Assembly (NCBI GenBank): GCA_934097255.1
Contig: CAKONT010000001.1
Span: forward strand, 1-28,112
Length of the DNA: 28,112 nucleotides
DNA from: an uncultured Bacilli bacterium
GTDB lineage: Bacteria > Bacillota_I > Bacilli_A > RF39 > UBA660
Direction: 5' to 3'
Shown here piece by piece: positions 24,903 to 28,112 of the stretch (position 1 is its first letter; each line of letters begins with the position of its first letter). Both the position numbers and the translations under genes were made by a program. The notes below the pieces were generated by a model. It saw only the letters and a list, made by a program, of their open reading frames with translations, made no database searches and was not told where the DNA came from.

Positions 24903-26015
24903 TTATTTTACAGAGTTATTTAAGTATAAAGTGATCCTAAAACCATCATATTGGCTAGAACGTTCTCCTATGCAACCACGATCACCCGCCGAATCAAATG
25001 ATACATAGCTATAAGCACCGCCTCCTCTACTAACACAATGGAATAAATCGTCGCTACAATACTCAGAAGTTCTTTCCCATACATTTCCTCCCATGTCGTA
25101 TATATTTTTTACTGCTGTCGTTTGTCCAGTTGGAACACTACCTAAATTTGTTTCGTCCTTTTTCTTACTTTCTCCGTTTATATCTGTATAAGTAAATGTT
25201 GTATCCCTATGATTTCCTTGAGTTGAATTTGTTGGATATTTTGGATAATCTTTTTCTATAAACTTTAATGCTGTATCCCATGCGTAACTACTACATAATT
25301 TTGTATACATTTTACTTGTGTCATAACTATTAGTTTCTGCTATTTCTTTTGATAATGTTACACATTGAGTTTGTGTTACCCCAACATATGGTTCTTGTCC
25401 TTTCTTTATTGTCACAACTCTTTTATTTCCATTACTTGACATTCCTGATTTTTGTGTATTAGAATTTGTTGTTTTTTCATATCCTGCTTCATATCTTCCT
25501 ATATAATATCCTCCAAATTCTTTTATACTTATTTCATCATTTTTATCTAAAGTTTCTGAATAATCACTATATGAACCATCCTGAACTTTAAAATCGTATC
25601 TATTGTATTTTATTGCTCCTGAAATACTTGTTCCAACTCCTCCATTTACATAGCAAGGTATCCATACCCACTGGTTTCCACTTTTGTCTTCTACTACTAT
25701 TCCTTCATTTATTATTTTTCCACTGTCTTCTGCTAACTTAAATCCATCTGGTATATAATATGAACCATCTGATACATCTACCTTTGTATTTCCAGTTACA
25801 TATTCTCCATTTTCACTTTGATTTAATACTCTTTCTTTTTCTACTTCTGCTGTTACTAATGTTTCTTCTTTTTCTTCATATATATTTTTTTGTGTTGATT
25901 CTTTTTCTTTTCGAAGTACACCATTATCTCTTGTTATTATTCCTATCGTTATTCCTGCTAAGATTAGCAATATCATGATTGCTATAATCCAGTTAATTAT
26001 CTTTTTCTTTTCCAT
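24903..26015 (-). CDS. Formylglycine-generating-enzyme-like (C-type lectin fold) protein with pilin-like N-terminus
   Basis: 370 residues. N-terminal helix with the pattern LLILAGITIGIITRDNGVL (about 16-34), like the prepilin-type start common in Clostridia proteins (LAGVTIxxLTGDNGIL), then a linker. From about 80 an FGE-sulfatase (SUMF1-like) domain: FKLAEDSG, WVWIPCYV, FGGYYIGRYEAGYE, YAWDTALKFIEKD, MGGNVWERTSEY, SRGGG and a final DGFRITLYL. The last ~50 residues resemble variable regions of diversity-generating retroelement targets and are GC-richer than the surroundings. No reverse transcriptase is in the window. It may display a ligand-binding surface rather than act as an enzyme. Confidence 0.7.
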   Translation of the reverse strand: MEKKKIINWIIAIMILLILAGITIGIITRDNGVLRKEKESTQKNIYEEKEETLVTAEVEKERVLNQSENGEYVTGNTKVDVSDGSYYIPDGFKLAEDSGKIINEGIVVEDKSGNQWVWIPCYVNGGVGTSISGAIKYNRYDFKVQDGSYSDYSETLDKNDEISIKEFGGYYIGRYEAGYEKTTNSNTQKSGMSSNGNKRVVTIKKGQEPYVGVTQTQCVTLSKEIAETNSYDTSKMYTKLCSSYAWDTALKFIEKDYPKYPTNSTQGNHRDTTFTYTDINGESKKKDETNLGSVPTGQTTAVKNIYDMGGNVWERTSEYCSDDLFHCVSRGGGAYSYVSFDSAGDRGCIGERSSQYDGFRITLYLNNSVK

Positions 26016-26055
26016 ATCTTTATCCTCTCTACAAATTATTCGTTTGTTTTTTAGT

Positions 26056-26064
26056 ATTATATCA
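26056..26064 (-). promoter_or_regulatory. Extended -10 promoter element for the FGE-like gene
   Basis: On the minus strand the sequence is TGATATAAT, an extended -10 element about 40 bases before the ATG. I see no good -35 box; the upstream area is occupied by the primase terminator. Confidence 0.4.
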
Positions 26065-26069
26065 CAAAA

Positions 26070-26111
26070 TTTTTTAAAAAAATAGCCTATTCTAAAAAAG
26101 AATAGGCTATT
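26070..26111 (-). terminator. Terminator of the primase-like gene
   Basis: AATAGCCTATTCT (26081-26093) and AGAATAGGCTATT (26099-26111) form a perfect 13-bp stem with a 5-base loop. On the minus strand a run of Ts follows. It lies five bases beyond the primase-like stop codon. Confidence 0.85.
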
Positions 26112-26115
26112 AAAA

Positions 26116-27190
26116 TTAAGCTGATTTATTTAATGTATAAGTAACATTAAAATCATTATCAAAAAAATCTTTATAATTTTTTATATACTTTATATCTATG
26201 TTATATTTAAGTGGTATTAAATCTCGAAAGATACGATTGATAATATAATCTAAATTTTCATCTGCTTGTGGTAATCTAATTACAAAAACAATATTTCTAA
26301 TGTTTGTTTTTTCAATTTCTTTTAAAATTATATATGAATTAGAAATGCTTTGAAATGCTAACATTGGAGCATTTATAGTTTCTTTAATTAAGTTTCCTAA
26401 AAGAAAATTGTCAGTAATTATTACACTAGTAGAATCATAGTCTATATTATTTTTCATAATCCAACTTTTAGCATTTGTTCCATTGATTTTATTACTACTT
26501 GAAAACCATATGTCTTGATTATTGTTAAAAGCTTTATCTAAATGAATGGATAATCCCTGAATATATCCATTTTGATCAAATACAGGTACAAAAAAACCAT
26601 CGTATCTATTAAAACACCATTTAAAATCTTCTTCTTGAAAAAATCCAGGTATTCCTGCAAGATTATATTTTCTAGCAAGTTCTGAACCTACAAGTCTTCT
26701 TTTGATATAATTTTTAGGAATTGTCCTATATAAACCTGCATCTATCGAGCTGTTTAACAAACCCAGTCTTTTTAAATACTGCTTATGTTGTCCTTCTAAT
26801 TTTAACATATTTAGAAAGTCTCTATAAACTGCATCCCTTAATTCAATATCAGCAAGAAGATTTATAGGGCTAATTTCAATATGAGATCTGTTTTGTGAAT
26901 AGCACTCCTTTTCAAGTAACTCCTTATATGCTTTTTTAGTATCTATTCCTCGAACTCTAGCATATAATCCTACTGAATAACCACCTGCACCACAGCGAGT
27001 ACAACAATATTTATTATCTCTTGTATTTAAACTCATTGTAGGCACTTTACTTAATTTATTGTATCCGACAAAATGGACAAATTGCTTTTGTTTCAAAACC
27101 TTTTTCTTCAACTATTTCTAAACATAGATGATATGCTACATTTAAAATATCTATATGCTGTTTAACAGCGGCATAATCTAATGTATTCAT
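26116..27190 (-). CDS. DnaG-type zinc-finger primase-like protein (DUF3854-like), one CGG +1 shift site
   Basis: 357 residues if the C at 27067 is skipped. The plain frame from the ATG at 27190 (MNTLDYAAVKQHIDILNVAY) breaks after CPFC. Skipping the C restores Gly42 and the full zinc finger CPFCGYNKLSK...KYCCTRCGAGG (about 38-72), the CHC2-type zinc site of DnaG primases. The rest carries a RYDGFFVPVFDQNGYIQGLS segment as in DUF3854/TOPRIM-like replication proteins of mobile elements. It probably primes replication of the element. AAAGGA overlaps the previous stop (GGATGA), eight bases before this ATG. An in-frame ATG at 27199 is an alternative. Confidence 0.8.
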
Positions 27191-27195
27191 ATATT

Positions 27196-27528
27196 TCATC
27201 CTTTCCAAATTTCTATTTTTTCGTTAAAATTCTTCAATTTTTCAGTAAATTCAGCTTCTGATATTACCTTAACATTTTTATTATTTGCTAGATACTTCTT
27301 AATATCACATTCTGTATAGACATTTTTATTCATAGTACAGTCATAATAAATACATCTATCACTTATTAATGTTACAATACTTAAATATATTTTATTAGTC
27401 CATATTCCAAAATAAGTGCTAACGCCATCATAAGGATTCGTTCCTTTTAAAAATACATTTTTAGTATCAGCAATTTCTATTGTTCTTTTTTCTTTTACAA
27501 AATTACTTACTTCATATTCAATAATCAT
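27196..27528 (-). CDS. Hypothetical protein upstream of the primase-like gene
   Basis: 110 residues, soluble, mixed alpha/beta (MIIEYEVSNFVKEKRTIEIA; YFGIWTNKIYLSIVTLISDR). It starts MIIEYEV after an AAGGGGC-type ribosome site and ends with TGA five bases before the primase-like start, so the two are coupled. No family recognised. Confidence 0.55.
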   Translation of the reverse strand: MIIEYEVSNFVKEKRTIEIADTKNVFLKGTNPYDGVSTYFGIWTNKIYLSIVTLISDRCIYYDCTMNKNVYTECDIKKYLANNKNVKVISEAEFTEKLKNFNEKIEIWKG

Positions 27529-27547
27529 AATTATTTTGCCCCTTTCA

Positions 27548-27739
27548 TTAAATACATTTTTTTATTTGATCACTGCTAAAATTATAGCTTTTAAGTTTGC
27601 TATAATAATGTTTATCTTTATTTATAACTTCTTCTATAAATTTGTTTATTTCTTTTAGTAACTCTTTATCGTGAGTTTGTTTATATTCTTCTCTCATATC
27701 TAAATACTTTAACATATTTTTTTTCGTAACTTCTTTCAT
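27548..27739 (-). CDS. Small hypothetical helical protein
   Basis: 63 residues, Lys/Glu-rich and helical (MKEVTKKNMLKYLDMREEYK), with AAAGGAG before the ATG. It lies between the methyltransferase end and the 110-residue gene, in the same direction. No family recognised. Confidence 0.5.
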   Translation of the reverse strand: MKEVTKKNMLKYLDMREEYKQTHDKELLKEINKFIEEVINKDKHYYSKLKSYNFSSDQIKKCI

Positions 27740-27754
27740 CTTTAGAACTCCTTT

Positions 27755-28112
27755 CTATTCAATAAATAGTATCCATTCATTATTAACTTTTTTAAAATTA
27801 GAATTATTGTTTAATGTTTGTCTTATTTTTTCCCTTACATGATTATTATTTTGTGCTTTTTTGGATTTCACCAAAATATTATAAATTTCATCTATACTTG
27901 CTTTGTTTCTCATAAATTCAAGTGTAGCCTGTATTAAATCTCTCCAAGTAATATTAGTAACTTCCATAATATTTATTTGAAGAGTATTAGTTTCTTTTTT
28001 GTTAAATAACCATACACGATTTTTCTTAAATACCAGTAAATGCTCATGTTTAATAGGTATAAAATTTTGATTAGAATAAATTTTATTATCAGATAAGCAA
28101 TTATATTGAACT
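27755..28112 (-). CDS. C-terminus of a site-specific DNA methyltransferase with a winged-helix extension (partial)
   Basis: The open frame enters from the right edge and reads about 118 residues; an internal ATG at 27967 is not the true start. The entering part contains FIPIKHEHLLVFKKNRVWLF, typical of the end of DNA N4/N6 methyltransferases (HEYxLVFKK). A C-terminal domain follows (about the last 70 residues: TWRDLIQATLEFMRNKASID, EIYNILVKSKKAQNNNHVRE, KIRQTL, EWIL), similar to HARE-type winged helices. The catalytic motif (DPPY/NPPY) would lie outside the window. It may modify the element's DNA for protection or regulation. Confidence 0.65.
   Translation of the reverse strand, partial: VQYNCLSDNKIYSNQNFIPIKHEHLLVFKKNRVWLFNKKETNTLQINIMEVTNITWRDLIQATLEFMRNKASIDEIYNILVKSKKAQNNNHVREKIRQTLNNNSNFKKVNNEWILFIE

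Noticed and set aside
3055..27190. Systematic sequencing error adding C before GG
   Set aside because: An error tied to sequence context would also hit GG in other codon phases (TGG, AGG, GG across codons). I see insertions only before in-phase glycine codons, and out-of-phase CGGs are frame-neutral. Raw reads are still needed to exclude it fully.
3055..27190. CGG simply reassigned to another amino acid
   Set aside because: A three-base reassignment would keep the original frame; here the frame changes by +1 at every site, and stops follow soon after in most cases.

Overview
The window is strongly AT-rich DNA of a low-GC Gram-positive bacterium (Bacillota, most likely a Clostridia-type host). 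Evidence: strong AAGGAGG ribosome sites, TTG/GTG starts, a SpoVG homologue, a Spo0E-like protein, a sortase with an LPxTG-like surface protein, and a Gram-positive type IV secretion (T4SS) gene set. It shows most of an integrative conjugative element (ICE) from its left junction rightwards; the right end, integrase and relaxase lie outside the window.

Layout. 1-201: apparent chromosomal flank, with the C-terminus of an unknown protein and a tRNA terminator. 202-247: 3' part of a tRNA-Lys(CTT) gene, read as the attachment-site half left by integration. 248-541: non-coding, with five 10-bp tandem repeats and overlapping inverted repeats. 542-8008: DUF3789 peptide, HTH protein, small membrane protein, VirB2-like subunit, PrgI/VirB3-like protein, VirB4 partner, VirB4 ATPase, VirB6-like channel protein, M23 endopeptidase and a receiver-like protein. 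8046-13499: sortase, secreted low-complexity protein and a 1334-residue thioester/Cna-B surface adhesin. 13566-19111: SpoVG, a RusA-like protein, an oriT-like region, a replication-relaxation-like protein, VirD4, a hypothetical protein, an S1-like protein and a DUF5697-like protein. 19282-21652: small genes on both strands, including an RNA polymerase alpha-CTD-like protein, a Spo0E-like protein and two XRE regulators. 21929-26015 (minus): envelope or cargo cluster with PASTA, PH/SHOCT, S41 protease and a formylglycine-generating-enzyme-like (C-type lectin fold) protein. 26116-28112 (minus): a primase-like zinc-finger protein, two small genes and the C-terminus of a DNA methyltransferase.

The main observation is a recoding signature. 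Five core ICE genes (VirB4, VirB6, M23 peptidase, VirD4, primase-like) look broken by frameshifts. All 15 breaks share one form: an extra C directly before a glycine codon, making an in-frame CGG followed by any base. Skipping the C restores full-length proteins with intact family motifs (VirB4 P-loop, VirD4 DEFANLGQIPDF, M23 C-terminus, primase CPFCG). I found no in-frame CGG in any supported gene of the window that is not such a site, while about 30 out-of-phase CGG trinucleotides in genes on both strands cause no shift. This phase dependence is hard to explain by sequencing error. It suggests that CGG is not read as arginine here and that CGGN is read as glycine by +1 frameshifting or four-base decoding. 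With the 15 Cs removed, corrected lengths are exact multiples of three: VirB4 607 aa (8 sites), VirB6 498 aa (1), M23 protein 414 aa (3), VirD4 578 aa (2), primase-like 357 aa (1).
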